Positions 24,393 to 35,142 of a DNA stretch of 64,000 nucleotides are shown here, in pieces (the first letter of the stretch is position 1; each line of letters begins with the position of its first letter). The notes below the pieces were generated by a model. The model was not told the origin of the DNA. It did no database searches and saw only the letters and a program-made list of their open reading frames with translations. A program made the translations under genes and the position numbers. This DNA comes from Gnetum montanum (taxonomy: Eukaryota; Streptophyta; Gnetopsida; Gnetales; Gnetaceae). The stretch lies in assembly GCA_015680685.1 (NCBI GenBank), contig MNCI01012739.1, positions 326,998-390,997 of the forward strand. The letters run 5' to 3'.

Positions 24393-25220
24393 GATGAGTG
24401 GCGAGGTACCCCTAGACTCAACCATACGAATACGAGCATTACATGTGCGATCCGGTCGAACTTTGCAGACTAAGTGCCTACATGCCTTATGGAACACTTA
24501 AGGTTAATCATTCGTTGTCTTCCCAGACTTACTTGTATTTGTCATGGTTGTATGGTTAAGTAAGTCTGAGGTATGTGATTTTTATATCTTTTCTGTTTTT
24601 ATATCCTATGCTGACGAGGTGAAGCGTGAAGAGACTAATTAACTAACTTTAAGTAACTAAGTATTAATTAACCTAGCATCAGTATCCGGTCCCACTTACC
24701 ATTCACACCCTAAACCAATGCAACCTTGGTTACCAAACACTATTTGTTATTGGGATCACCATGCGTAACGCACGTGCTCAAAGCGGTTGTACTGAATGCA
24801 CTTAACTATGGGAGAAGGGTTGAGAGAGATTTAACTGACTAATAAAGCATTTAAACAATGAACAATAAATAACAATAAATAAAGTCCTATCTAACTTAGT
24901 CCATGCACTGCAAGGCTTATCCAAGAACTTCGTCTTTATTTTTGTACACAAACTTGTGTTTAGGTATAATATTTGCTCGAATAAAGATCCGTTCACTTTG
25001 GAGCTCCTACTACGGGCACATGGAAATTATTCTATCTCTGGAGAGGTAAAACTGCCAAAGTTTTGCTACGGTCTAGGCCTAAACTTTGAAATAAGGGAGA
25101 GCTACCTCTTATTTATATATTTGACGGTGCACTGTGATATCGCGTACGCGATATCGCAGGTGAAGATGCGATATCGCGGCGGACGCGATATCACGGCCCA
25201 TGCGATATCACATCCCATCA
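24393..25220 (-). repeat. 3' LTR of element B
   Basis: 828 bp, minus strand, beginning TGATGGGATGTGATATCGC and ending CGCCACTCATCA. The minus-strand promoter word TATAAATA is at 25109-25116. The terminal part carries an array of GCGATATCGC words, listed separately. It aligns with 30672-31459, which is about 40 bp shorter mainly because it has fewer of these words. Confidence 0.9.
25130..25215. repeat. Array of GCGATATCGC palindromes in the B LTR
   Basis: Within 85 bp there are five GATATC cores, most with flanking CGC/GCG. They include the perfect 20-base palindrome GATATCGCGTACGCGATATC at about 25137-25156. The other LTR of B has a reduced version near 31405-31450. This is the only strongly CpG-rich patch in the neighbourhood. 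The position, upstream of the TATA word on the minus strand, is that of U3 enhancer sequences. Confidence 0.85.
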
Positions 25221-25236
25221 TACCCCCATGATTGAA
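25221..25236 (-). other. Polypurine tract of element B
   Basis: The minus strand reads TTCAATCATGGGGGTA directly before the LTR start TGATGG. It matches the PPT of element A at all but two positions. Confidence 0.82.
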
Positions 25237-27367
25237 TAAAAACTCATCCTTGAGTTCCTTACAAAATATTGGGATGGTATGAGATTATTGACTCAAATGG
25301 AACTAATGGTGAATGGGATGACATGTGAACGGATCATCATTACAGAACAAAACAAAACTGGTGTTCATGACAACAAGAGTGAACACCTTATACATTTGAC
25401 ATTAGGCCTTATTTGGTAGTTGAGAAAGAGAGAGAGAGAGAGAAAGAAGTTTTGCTGCTACCAACACCAAGATTGCACCTTTCATTGTCTATCCATAAGT
25501 GCACCATCGATCTTGCTCCTTGCATGGCTACTTCAGCATCGCTCCATTCCAAGTGTTCCTTCCAAACCCAATCCATTGTTGCATGATTGCCAGCTACATA
25601 CATAACACAGTCTTATATTAGCAAGGGTAAATGAATCATAATGAAATTGATACCCACCTTTGGTGTGAGGTCCATTGTTTGAGTTGTGGTATGGCTGATA
25701 CGAGTCTGAAGATATATTCATGGTGACTACTGAAGGTGTAGGGGGTTAGGAGAAAATCAAAAAAATTGGGTCTGGACCCCCATGACTAAGAGCAAACCTT
25801 CGATAGTGATAGAATGGAGAAAGAAAAAGAATAAGAAATATGAAGAAAAAGAGACAACTATAACATTGATGAAATGGATGTCAAGATGGAAATGAACAAA
25901 ATGGAGTGGATTGCAAAAATGTTAAGGGAAAGAATTTAACTAGTGCACCAAATAGGAATGCCAGTGGGTCCTCCCCAAAGTAGGTTCATGCCTTTAATGC
26001 CCTGACAAACCCACATTCAAAGAGTCTGTAGGCTCTAGGAATGTCATTTGGAAACAAGAGTTAAAGTCTTAACCACAAGAATTTACCAAAAAGAAAACAA
26101 TGTGTCAACCAAAATATAGACTAATGATACAACAGACAATGAGGTGAACAATGGAGAGAAGGATGGAGAAAAGAGAATGGAATGTAATCCCAAGAGCAAG
26201 GTGGTGTACAACCCCTTGTGTAGTTGATGATTAATGTGACTTAGTAGATCTCATTCCAAATCTGGCCTCAAACAAACCACATCCAATGACTTCGCATGAA
26301 TGCATTCAACCAACCCATCCTCTTGAAGTAACAAGAATGCCTTCCCAAAGAGCCACCACCATTTTGATGAAACGAAGGAGGAGAGAATGGAAAGTGAGAA
26401 GGGCCTTAGTTAGAGGGAACATTTTTATTTTAGTTCCATAACCAATGCTTGTAGCCCAAATGGTTATTTCGTCTAAGGGGTGTGCTTTGAATTCTCATTG
26501 TTTTTTTATGTGTTTATGCATGAGAATCATACCATGCAAAGACTTTGTTATTTTTATTAGCTCAGCTTCCCGATGATGGAGCAATGTCGGAATGGTAAGA
26601 AAACTCATAAAGAAAACATTCAAGCACCCAAGAGAATGGCTAACACAAATGCATCAAGTTCCCTTGAAGTCACACTCTTTTCAATCCTTGAGTCCTTCCT
26701 TAGTTTGGGAAATGCCCAGTCACCAATTCATTGATAGTTCTTATTTAGAAAGGGACTATACATTTCCAAGCTAAGAGAGACCATAGAAATTTGTGGATGT
26801 ATGGATGAAGTGGACTCATTTCCTATCATATCAAAAGAACCATACCTTAGTATCAACATCGTAACTTGAAGGTAAAAACCAAACATTAGCAACCAAATAC
26901 AAAAATAGTTCATACCATCATGAAGAACACTTATTAAATGAAAAACTTGAAAAGATGGATAATACACACACAAGAAATGAAAAAGTATAAACTATGTTAT
27001 AAAAAAAAACAAGAAAAGTTAGAGAAATTTGTAAAACAAAAATATGTAAAAAAAAATGTGTAAGATAAAAATGTGTAAAACAAAAATTCTAAAAAGAACT
27101 AAGGGCCTCAATTAATTAGCATAGGTGGCCATCTCCCCCATGACTGAATGGAAAGGGAGAGATCTGAAATAATGAATACCTATTTGAATTTCTTAGAAGT
27201 GTCCAACTTTTCCAAATTGATGTTCTTAGATTAAGGGGTGGAAGTCGGCGACGCTTATACTCCAATGTATCTATGCCTTCGTTGTGGGTGCAAGTTGTTC
27301 CCCCAGTTTGTTCCATGCATGTTGGTGGGCTGCTTTTTGAATCAGCTATCAATCACTAGGTGTTCTC
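25237..27367 (-). other. Conserved noncoding 3' module of element B
   Basis: This stretch occupies the place of pol. It has only short frames and no RT, RNase H or integrase motif. Blocks shared with element A include GTGGGTCCTCCCCAAAGTA near 25973 and a GATTATTGACT block near 25282. A simple GA repeat lies at 25425-25445. The 3' flank of the protease pseudogene ends near 27368. Confidence 0.62.
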
Positions 27368-28230
27368 TTATTGTGTGGTTGCTACATACAGGCACCTTTG
27401 TATGTTATCGTTTGGTGCACACCGGTTACATGTAGGAAATGCTGAGCATTCCTCCATGTCATCATCCTCTGAGTCATTGTATGTGATGCATGGAACTTTC
27501 TTCTTCTTGATCTTTACATAAATATTTTTCTTAGATATTTCCAAGGAAAGATCGTGGATTCCTAGGCATGTGTCTACTGTACTTAGCCATGCCCTTCCCA
27601 TTATAATTGGGAAGTCCCCTTCGTTGCTATTAATTTCTATCACCAGGAAATCAGCTGGGTATGACCAACCACACATAGTGGTAACAATGTCCTCCTCTAA
27701 TCCTAAGGGAATGGTGATGGACTAGTTAGCTAGCTCTAGTTGAATATTGCTCTTCTTGAGTGGAGGTAGGTTCCAGGCTTGATACATTTCTCGTGAGATT
27801 AAGTTGGCTCTGGAACCTGAGTCAAGAAGAGCCTTATGAGGTTCGTTCCTAGCGACTTGGAGGTAGATTAAGGGACTTCTAGGGTCAGAGAGTTTCCTGG
27901 GAAGGTGGTCTACCTTGATCCAGTTAGTAACAATGTGTGTTAACATAACTGTATATGTTAAGCCCTGTTGTTGGTTTGAAGGGAGCTCCGAAGCCTTGTA
28001 TGTTGGAGGAGCATGCATAGACTCAACCGCTTGTGGTTGTGAGAGCTTTTTTGGCCTTTTGATTTTGAAGAAAGGTCTTCTCTTCTTGTGGTTGTCAGAA
28101 CCAGAAGTGGGTTGAAGGTTTACAGCTCTCGTAGNATGGTTGTCAGAACCAGAAGTGGGTTGAAGGTTTACAGCTCTCGTAGCATTACGTTGCTGCGGTT
28201 GAGTGGGGAGTTCCCCTTGCATTGTTGGAG
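27368..28230 (-). pseudogene. pro: Retropepsin-like protease, element B
   Basis: The protease follows Gag. Key pieces are LIYLQVARNEPHKALLDSGS with the catalytic D-S-G near 27820, RANLISREMYQAWNLPPL, and FPIIMGRAWLSTVD near 27590, the conserved downstream motif. Compared with element C (54348-54791) the alignment is nearly gap-free. One stop separates the active-site half from the C-terminal half. The active site itself is intact, unlike those of E and F. It would process Gag. The start is not a separate ATG, since it reads on from Gag. Confidence 0.85.
28135..28135. other. Single N, probable assembly duplication
   Basis: About 46 bp ending CTCTCGTAG stands identically on both sides of this N (28088-28134 and about 28137-28182). 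Confidence 0.85.
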
Positions 28231-30526
28231 TGGGAGGTAGTGGAACTACCAGTGTAAGAGATGCAGATGGATTCAGAGGATGGTATGTATGTGGTGTGTC
28301 TCCTAGAGGAGAAGGAGTCCTAAAATACTCTTGAACTTGGTAGTGATGTTGTGGAGTTGTGTGACCCATAGAGTCACTTGGAGAAACTAGCTGCTGCACG
28401 TAGTAGCCATATAGATTTGGTTGCTAGTAAGGGTATTGTTGTCTAGGTGGTGGCATCCCACATGACTATGGGTGCTGCCACTGCTAGTGTTGCCCGATAG
28501 GTTGTGGAAGAGTTCCACTTGGATAATACGTTAACGATTGGTGAAACTACCTCGGGTTACCTTGGGGATAAGGTAACCTTTGGGGTGCCTACCGTCTGTT
28601 AAGTCTTGGGTTGAGTGCATATACCCCAGACTCTTGTAGATGTGAGATTATTGAACAACATCCTTTAGGATGGTCATATTGGCAGATCTCACATCCACCA
28701 TCATTGTCTATATCTAAATCCACAACCTCATCAGTGATAGTCATTTTTCCCTTACCCTTGTCACGTGCATGGACTGAATCTCTCTGCTTTTTCTTATCAC
28801 GGTCACTACTTCGTTCTTCCTTAGACTCCTCTACAATTTTCAGGATAGTTTCAATTTTACCATCTAAGGAGCTTCATATTTCATCTACCTTAGTCGATAC
28901 TTCCATTGTTAGCTTTTGAAGTGGCAAGGTTTTTCTATTCACCAACTCTTTGAGTGGTGACTCATCCTCTTCATTGCAAAATCTCACTCCCCTCTTTCGG
29001 AGGGAAGGATTGTGGTTGTACTCTTCTGCGCTTTCTCTTTTCTGTAGCTCTCCTTCTTCTTTAGCTACTTGCTCCAACAATTGATGAATTTCATGGAACC
29101 TAAGTTCAAATAATCTCCCTTGGGCATATGTCCCAAGGGTTCTCTTGGTTTCATGTCTTAGCCTATCTATGAGGTGGCGGAGTTGATCCCACTGTGCATA
29201 ACCATGGCCCGGGAAATGATGTAGCAATGTGTAATATCAGCCCATGGTAGCATCCAAGGGTTCGTGAGTACCCTGCTTCCATCCTTGGATCTGTTTACAC
29301 AAGTTAGACACTCTGGAGTACGTTTGGTATTTATCATTGAACAACTCTAACATCGTACTCCATCTCCTAATGGTTTCCAACTCTAAGGACTGGCACGAAC
29401 TCTCTGCTTCCTTTATGAGTGTCCTAGGAAAAAACTTTAATTTCTGCCACTTCGTTTTGATATTTTACTAGGTGCAGAAATCGTGGAATTCCTGTAAGTG
29501 ATTTTGCGGATCAGCATTGTATCCCCCTTCGAAACGTGGGATATTGTTCATATCTAGTCTCTTGATCTGACTATCTTTTTGATGCCTTGTAGGTATCCTC
29601 ATAGCCTCTATAATATCTAAAATACTTCAGGTGGCTAGTAGGGGTTCATCATGATCATCTCTCTCATGATGTCTATGATGCCTACGTTGCTCCCTACTTT
29701 CCCTTCTACCATGCCTAGACTCTCTAGACTACCCTCATCCTTGCTCTCGACTCTCTCGTCGAGGTCTCTCATTTTGCTTACCCTTATCCTCACTGTTGTG
29801 CTCTTTGTGACTACGCCCTGATGTGGAAGGAGAGGGTGAATGATGTGATGAAGGGGAAGAAGAAGGAGAACCATCACCATGATGATGTTTCTTACCTTCT
29901 CTTCGATGGCTACAACCCCGATTGTGATGATGATCTGAGTGCTCGTCCTTGTCATGTGTTTTTGTTCCCTCAATGAACACTTGGTGTTCATGGGGATCAA
30001 AACTAGGGTTGTGTATCATGGGGTGTAGGTTCTGACACCTCACCTTCTCACCATTGTTAGGAGGGGGAACATCATTTGATAGAGAATCTGTTATAATTGG
30101 TTCACCATCTCCAATTTCGCTTAGGACGTGTAGGACCCCTTTGCCCTTCAACAATGTATGGTGGCTCTCCTACCACAAGTATCGTTGACATTGTGCTACT
30201 GTGGGATGGTAATCCCTTATGTCATAATCTTCCACAACATATTCAACATATAATTCCGTCATGCTTATCTGTGCAAGAGCATGAAGAAGCATGTTAGGGA
30301 CTACCCGATCTAGCGGTAACACTATGTTACCTTGCAAGTATCTCCAATGTAGTTGTTCATCCTGATGGAGGATAAAGGTAAAATTGGGTATATACTCATC
30401 ATGATGAGTATATACCACCCGATACTATTGAGGAACTGGTGGTTTTTGGTTATGTGTTTTGTGCCGCCGACTGTCTCTAGTGTGATCCCTAGGCGGTGAA
30501 GTGCTTTTGTTAGAAGAAGAAGACAT
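28231..30526 (-). pseudogene. gag: Gag of element B, decayed
   Basis: The ATG at 30526 (MSSSSNKSTSPPRDHTRD) follows the primer site by about 125 bp. The N-terminal region HHDEYIPNFTFILHQDE...EYVVEDYD (30418-30170) matches the same region of element C. A charged H/S/R-rich segment follows (30154-29700). The capsid lies at about 29630-29230 in broken frames. A helical segment is open at 29227-28874. The knuckle CEICQYDHPKGCC is at 28655-28693, and a proline-rich tail at about 28520-28230. An N at 28135 with a repeated 46-bp segment lies just downstream and is probably an assembly seam. Several stops make it a pseudogene. Confidence 0.83.
28655..28693 (-). other. Variant zinc knuckle in Gag of element B
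   Basis: Thirteen codons read CEICQYDHPKGCC, fitting C-X2-C-X3-H-X4-C, one residue shorter than the usual knuckle. It is followed by SHLQESG, as in element C. Confidence 0.78.
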
Positions 30527-30652
30527 TGTGTCTTATTTGGTGTGCTGATTATCCGTTATATAATTTTTTGTTTAATTAACCCTAAGGGTTAGTTTAAGCT
30601 TCCCAATGATGTGGATGATTTCCTATGTTCTACTTAGCGCACAAACACTTAG

Positions 30653-30670
30653 TCCCCATCAATGGTGCCT
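30653..30670 (-). other. Primer binding site of element B (tRNA-Asp type, degraded)
   Basis: The minus strand reads AGGCACCATTGATGGGGA just inside the 5' LTR. Against the tRNA-Asp complement TGGCGCCGTTGCCGGGGA it has several changes, mostly G-to-A or C-to-T. The position matches that in A and C. Confidence 0.7.
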
Positions 30671-30671
30671 A

Positions 30672-31459
30672 TGATGAGTGGCAAGGTACCCCTACACTCA
30701 ACCATACGAATACGAGCGTTACATGCATGATCCGGTTGAACTCTGTAGACTAAGTGCCTACAAGCCTTATGGAACGCTTAAGGTTAATCGTTTGTTGTTT
30801 TCCTAGACTTGTATTTGTCATGGTTGTATGGTTAAGTAAGTCTAAGGTATGTGAATTTTATATCTTTTCTATTTCTATCTCCTATGCTGATGAGGTGAAG
30901 GGTGAAGAGACTAATTAACTAACTTTAACTAACTAAGTCTTAATTAACCTAGCATCAGTATCCATTCCCACTTACCATTCACACCCTGAACCAATGCAAC
31001 CTTGGTTACCAAATGCTATTCGTTACTAGGATCACCAAGCATAACGCATGTGCTCGAGGCGGTCGTACTGAATGCACTTAACTATGGGAGAAGGGTTGAG
31101 AGAGATTTAACTAAATAATAAAGAATTTAAATAATGAACAATAAATAACAATAAATAAAATCCTATCTAGCTTAGTCCATGCATTGTAAGGTTTATCCAA
31201 GAAGTTCATCTTTATTTCCGTACACAAACTTGTGTTCAGGTACAATATTTGCTCGAATAAAGATCCATTCACTTTGGAGCTCCTACTGTAGGCACATGGA
31301 AATTATTCTATCTCTGGAGAGGTAAAACTGCCAGAGTTTCACTATGGTCTAGGCCTAAACTTTGAAACAAGGGAGATACACCTCTTATTTATAGATTTGA
31401 TGGTGCATTGCGATATTGCGTACGCGATATCGTGGCCCATGCAATATTGCGTCCCATCA
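30672..31459 (-). repeat. 5' LTR of element B
   Basis: 788 bp aligning with 24393-25220. The minus-strand TATAAATA is at 31386-31393. The GCGATATCGC array is reduced and partly mutated (GCGATATTGC, GCAATATTGC), as expected from deamination at CpG sites. Confidence 0.9.
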
Positions 31460-32480
31460 ATAGGTTTTCTACTCTAAGGATAGATGATATCCTTGATATT
31501 CTTACCAATGCAAAGATCTTTAGAAAAATTATTTTAAGAGTGATTACCATCAAACTCAAATCAAGATTGATGATGAATGGAAGAAAGTTTTCAAAACATT
31601 GTATGGATTGTTTGAGTGGTTAGTGATGCTATTTAGGCTCATGAATGCACTTGCTACATTCATGAGATTGATGCATGATGTAGTAAAAGTACTTGGATCA
31701 CTTGTGGATGGTGTGTCTTAAATTAAAAGGGGCAAAATTAATGATCAATATGAACAAAAGTCATTTTTTCAATAGGAAAATCACATATTGAAGACAAGTG
31801 GTTTCTAAAAATCAAATTTTGATGGAAGCTACCAAGGTGATGACTATTATTGATTGGTCAACTTCTAAGAATGTTGGGGAGGTAAGATCATTCCTTGATT
31901 TAGCAAGTTTTTATAGATGATTCATAAAAATTTTTAGTAGTATTTCTTGATCTATGTTTTCTTTGTGAAAGAAAAATAAATATTTTATGTGGGATAATGG
32001 AACCCAAGGAAGCTTTAACTTGTTGAAAGGAAAAATTACCAGTAAAATAGTGCTTGCAATTCCAAATTTTCAGAAGCTTTTTCATGTGGAGATGGATGCA
32101 AGTGGACTTGTCATTGGTGGGGTACTTCCACAAGAAGTCAGGCCTATTGATTTATTTTTAGAAAAGTTGAATGAGTCTAGGAAAAAATATAGCATATATG
32201 AGAAGGATTTGTATGTTACTCTTCAAGGAATTAAGCATTAGAGGCATTAATTGTTGCCCAAGAAGTTTACTTTGATGATGGACAACAAAGTAATAAAATT
32301 TCTAAATTTTCAAAAGAAGTTGAGTGCAAAGCACATGAAGTGGGTTTCATAGTTATAGGAGTTTGATTTTGTGTTGAAACACAAAAGTAGAAAAGAGAAT
32401 GTGGTGGTTGATGCATTATTTAGGATGCATGTGATGAATTTCAGCATACCTTGTGTGAAAGTTATGGGTGATTTTGCTGA
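31460..32480 (+). pseudogene. pol: Reverse transcriptase (C-terminal part) and RNase H of element F
   Basis: This resumes RT after the B insertion with FSTLRIDDILDILTNAKIF, then DDEWKKVFKTLYGLFEW and a decayed MPFGL block. It continues with KLMINMNKSHFF near 31740 and RSFLDLASFYR near 31890. RNase H follows with FHVEMDASGLVIGGVLPQE near 32085 (a typical first catalytic Asp block) and ESRKKYSIYEKDLY and LQGIKH near 32175-32241. The enzyme copies the RNA and removes it from the hybrid. Frames are broken by several TAG/TAA codons and shifts. Confidence 0.85.
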
Positions 32481-32499
32481 TTTGTATGACCATGATGTT

Positions 32500-33775
32500 G
32501 ATTTTGGGTAGGCTTAGAGGAGCCTTAAAGATCCATTGTTGAGTAGGATAGACCAATGGAGGAATTATCATATTGAAGATGGAATATTATTTAAAAATAG
32601 GAAAGTATGTGTTCCTAAGTATAATTTTAGGAAAAAGATTTGATTTGAAAAGTATTGTAGTGGCATGGAAGGTCACATGGGTAGGGATAAAGTATTGGAA
32701 CTTATGAGGAGATACTATTTTTAGCTTGGTATGATAATTGAGGAATCAAAATTTATGAAGGAGTGCTTGACTTATTAGAAGTTCAAAGAAGGTAAAGAAG
32801 TGGATGGACATTATATGTCTTTGCTAATTCCCAAGGGTCCATGGGAAAGTGTATCTATTATTTTTGAGTGGTCTTTCAAAAATAAAAAGTGGGCATAATA
32901 CAATTTTTGTTGTTGTGGAAAGTTTCTCCAAGATGTCACACTTCATTTTGTGTAAAAGGTGAATGATGCTTCTCATGTAATAAATTTATTTTTCTAGCAT
33001 GTTGTGAAGGTCCCTTTGAAACATTTTAGGGATAAAAGTGAATTTTTCTAGTACATATCATCCACAATCTAATGGCCAAACAGAGGTGGTAAATAAATCC
33101 TTGCTAAAAATTTTGAGATGTTCATGTGATGGACAACAAAATAGGAGGCAAAAATTATGGTGTTATGTTGAGTTTTCATATAATAATGCTTTTCATGTTG
33201 CTATTGGTAAAACCTCATTTGAGGTGATGGATACTTTGAAAAGCCTTTAAGATGAAGCTTAAATTAGTGTTGAATTTGTCCAAGAGATGAGGGATCTCCA
33301 TGCATAAGTAAAAGAAAATCTTAAGAAGAAGGCTGAAGAGAGAGTCTCCAAGAGGAATAAGAATAAAAAAAAGTCAAATTTTATTGTTAGTAAGTTGGTT
33401 TGGGTACACTTGAAGAAAAAGCTAAGAAGATAAGATATTTTAGAATTAAGAACAAGATTAATGATAATGCCTTTGAAATTGATTTACCAAATAATTTTTG
33501 CACGTATTTTGTATTTAATGTTTCAAATCTTATGCATTATCATGGACCAGTTGATGAGAAGATCATACATGTAGCATTGATGAGTTGCAGAGGACTATTG
33601 AGTAGTCAGAGCCTTCAATGGAGAGGAAGATAATCATAGTTAAGTGGAGGGAAGCTTCAAGTGCTTGGGAAGTGAATAGGTACAAGTACTTAATCCATTG
33701 GAAGGATGATTACGATAAGTATGTTGTATGAATCCATGAGACCAAACTTCATAAGTAGGGGATCACTTTAACCCC
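32500..33775 (+). pseudogene. int: Integrase and chromodomain-like end of element F
   Basis: The order is a zinc-binding region with EGHMGRDKV near 32665 and a C-X2-C-like decayed pair near 32770, a core with decayed first Asp, and NFSSTYHPQSNGQTEVVNKS at 33038-33100 where the catalytic Glu is intact. A GKLVWVHL-like C-terminal segment lies near 33395, and FEIDLPNNFCTYFVFNVSNL at 33475-33530. The tail YLIHWKDDYDKYVV-IHETKL near 33680-33760 resembles a chromodomain with one stop. It ends just before the polypurine tract. Confidence 0.8.
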
Positions 33776-33805
33776 TACTTCCTTATTCACTTGAGTTTAC
33801 TTTTT

Positions 33806-33820
33806 GAAGGGTGGAAGAGT
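33806..33820 (+). other. Polypurine tract of element F
   Basis: GAAGGGTGGAAGAGT precedes the 3' LTR. Element G has GAAGGGTGGGGGAGT in the same position at 38870-38884. Confidence 0.78.
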
Positions 33821-34360
33821 TAGTATAGGGATACCTCTTCTAATCTCTTTGTTGTCTTTTCTACATGTGCTTTTTATAGGTTTTAGGCTTTGTGAATATG
33901 TCTTCGAGATTAAGAAGATATCTTATCCAAGAGTTGGGACTTTACAGGAGAGGTCTAAGGTATGCTAGAGACATCTCTACCAAGAGTTGAGTCTTCATAG
34001 GAGATGTCTTAAATTTTATGAAGATATCTTAAAGGAGACATCTTTCATACTATTGGGATGTCTTAGGTGAGATGTCTTAGCTAAGAGGAAACATCTCATC
34101 CATGAAGGAAACATATCCCAAACTTAAGAGACATCTTTTTTTGAAAGTTTGGTTTTAACAAGATATGACCTAGAGAAGTTAAAGATGATTCATAAGGCCA
34201 TGGAAACTTCTGAAATTATCATTCTAATTTGGGAAATAATCATGAGAAGGTGGACAAGGATGAAAAAAAACTAGAGATCCTCAAATTACGGTGAGAAGAT
34301 TTCTATGTATCTTGCATTCTCTTGTTAAAAATATTGGTTTGTTTCATGCTTGTACCAATG
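33821..34360 (+). repeat. 3' LTR of element F, first part
   Basis: Begins TAGTATAGGGATACC; the expected TG has become TA. It aligns with the 5' LTR through TTGGTTTGTTTCATGCTTGTA, then stops at CAATG (34356-34360), the target duplication of element G. It contains several AGATGTCT/AGACATCT words. The remainder of this LTR is at 39908-40287. Confidence 0.87.
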
Positions 34361-34515
34361 TGGTGTAGGTTTACCTCTTCTGATTTCCTTATGCTTGTCC
34401 TACAAGTTGTTTTCATAGGTTTCAAGCTTGGAGAAGACTTTGATGTGTGTGTTTTTGTGTTGAATTTTTATGATGAAGATTCTTGGATGTTTTGGAATGT
34501 TTGGAGGTGTTTTTA
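34361..34515 (+). repeat. 5' LTR fragment of element G
   Basis: This matches the first 160 bp of the 3' LTR at 38885-39045, including CTTGTCCTACAAGTTGTTTT. It breaks off just before the AGATGTCT-rich part and meets inverted sequence. Confidence 0.82.
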
Positions 34516-34519
34516 ACTT

Positions 34520-35142
34520 TTTTTATGAGTTTAGAAATTGAAGTGCTTTGTGGTTCATCATCAAAGTGAATTCTTTGGGCAACGAGTAATGCCTCCAATG
34601 CTTGATTTCTTGAAGAATACCATACAACTCCTTCTCACATATGTTATATTTTTTCCTTGACTCATTTAATTGTTTACAAAAGAAAGTAACATGGCTACCT
34701 TCATGTGAAAGTACCCCACCAAGGGCAAGTCCACTTGCATCCACCTCCACATGAAAAAGCTTCTAAAAATCTAGAATTTCAAGCACTAATTCACTCACAG
34801 TCTTTGCTTTCAATAAGTCAAAGCTCCCTTGGGTTTTGTTATCCCACCTAAANGATAAGTCAAAGCTCCCTTGGGTTTTGTTATCCCACCTAAATTCCTT
34901 ATTTTTCTTCAACAATGCAAACATAGGACATGAAATACCACTAAAAGTTTTGATGAGCCATCTATAAAAACCTGCTAAACCAAGGAATGATCTTACATCC
35001 CAAACATTCTTAGGAGTTGGTCAATCCCTTATAGCCTTTACCTTGGTAGCTTGCATTGAAATCTAGTTTTTAGAAACCAGATGCTCCAAATATGTGATTT
35101 ACCTCTTGAAGAAATGACTTTTATTTACATTGATCACCAGAT
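34520..35142 (-). pseudogene. pol: Inverted RT/RNase H fragment inside element G
   Basis: On the minus strand it reads NLVINVNKSHFFK near 35125, then TKVKAIRD-PTPKNVWDVRS and FLGLAGFYRWLIKTFSGIS. RNase H follows with MEVDASGLALGGVLSHEGSH and ESRKKYNICEKELYGILQ (34750-34523). The plus-strand copy at 36673-37260 has the same segments in the opposite direction with moderate divergence. An N at 34853 with a repeated 40-bp segment is probably an assembly seam. Confidence 0.85.
34853..34853. other. Single N, probable assembly duplication
   Basis: About 40 bp ending ATCCCACCTAAA stands identically on both sides of this N (34813-34852 and 34855-34894). Confidence 0.85.

Larger units (their letters stand above)
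24393..31459 (-). mobile_element. Element B: non-autonomous Athila-like element (gag and protease only), nested in F
   Basis: A 7067-bp element with LTRs 24393-25220 and 30672-31459, an exact ATAGG duplication (24388-24392 and 31460-31464), a tRNA-Asp-type primer site and a PPT nearly identical to that of A. On the minus strand it holds gag and a protease and then about 2.1 kb of noncoding DNA, with no RT, RNase H or integrase. Its gag and protease are closest, by eye, to those of element C. It is younger than F, since it cuts F's RT. Confidence 0.93.

Noticed and set aside
25130-25215. Short palindromic repeats resembling a CRISPR array
   Set aside because: The spacers are only a few bases, of unequal length, and the array lies inside a plant retrotransposon LTR with a partner LTR showing the same feature.
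25425-25445. GA-rich microsatellite
   Set aside because: A short simple repeat with nothing to suggest a special role; noted only as part of the noncoding module of element B.
31460-32480. Possible endogenous pararetrovirus for the RT of F
   Set aside because: The RT is followed by an integrase and flanked by LTRs and a 5-bp duplication, and no movement or coat protein motif is present, so it is a Ty3/gypsy element.
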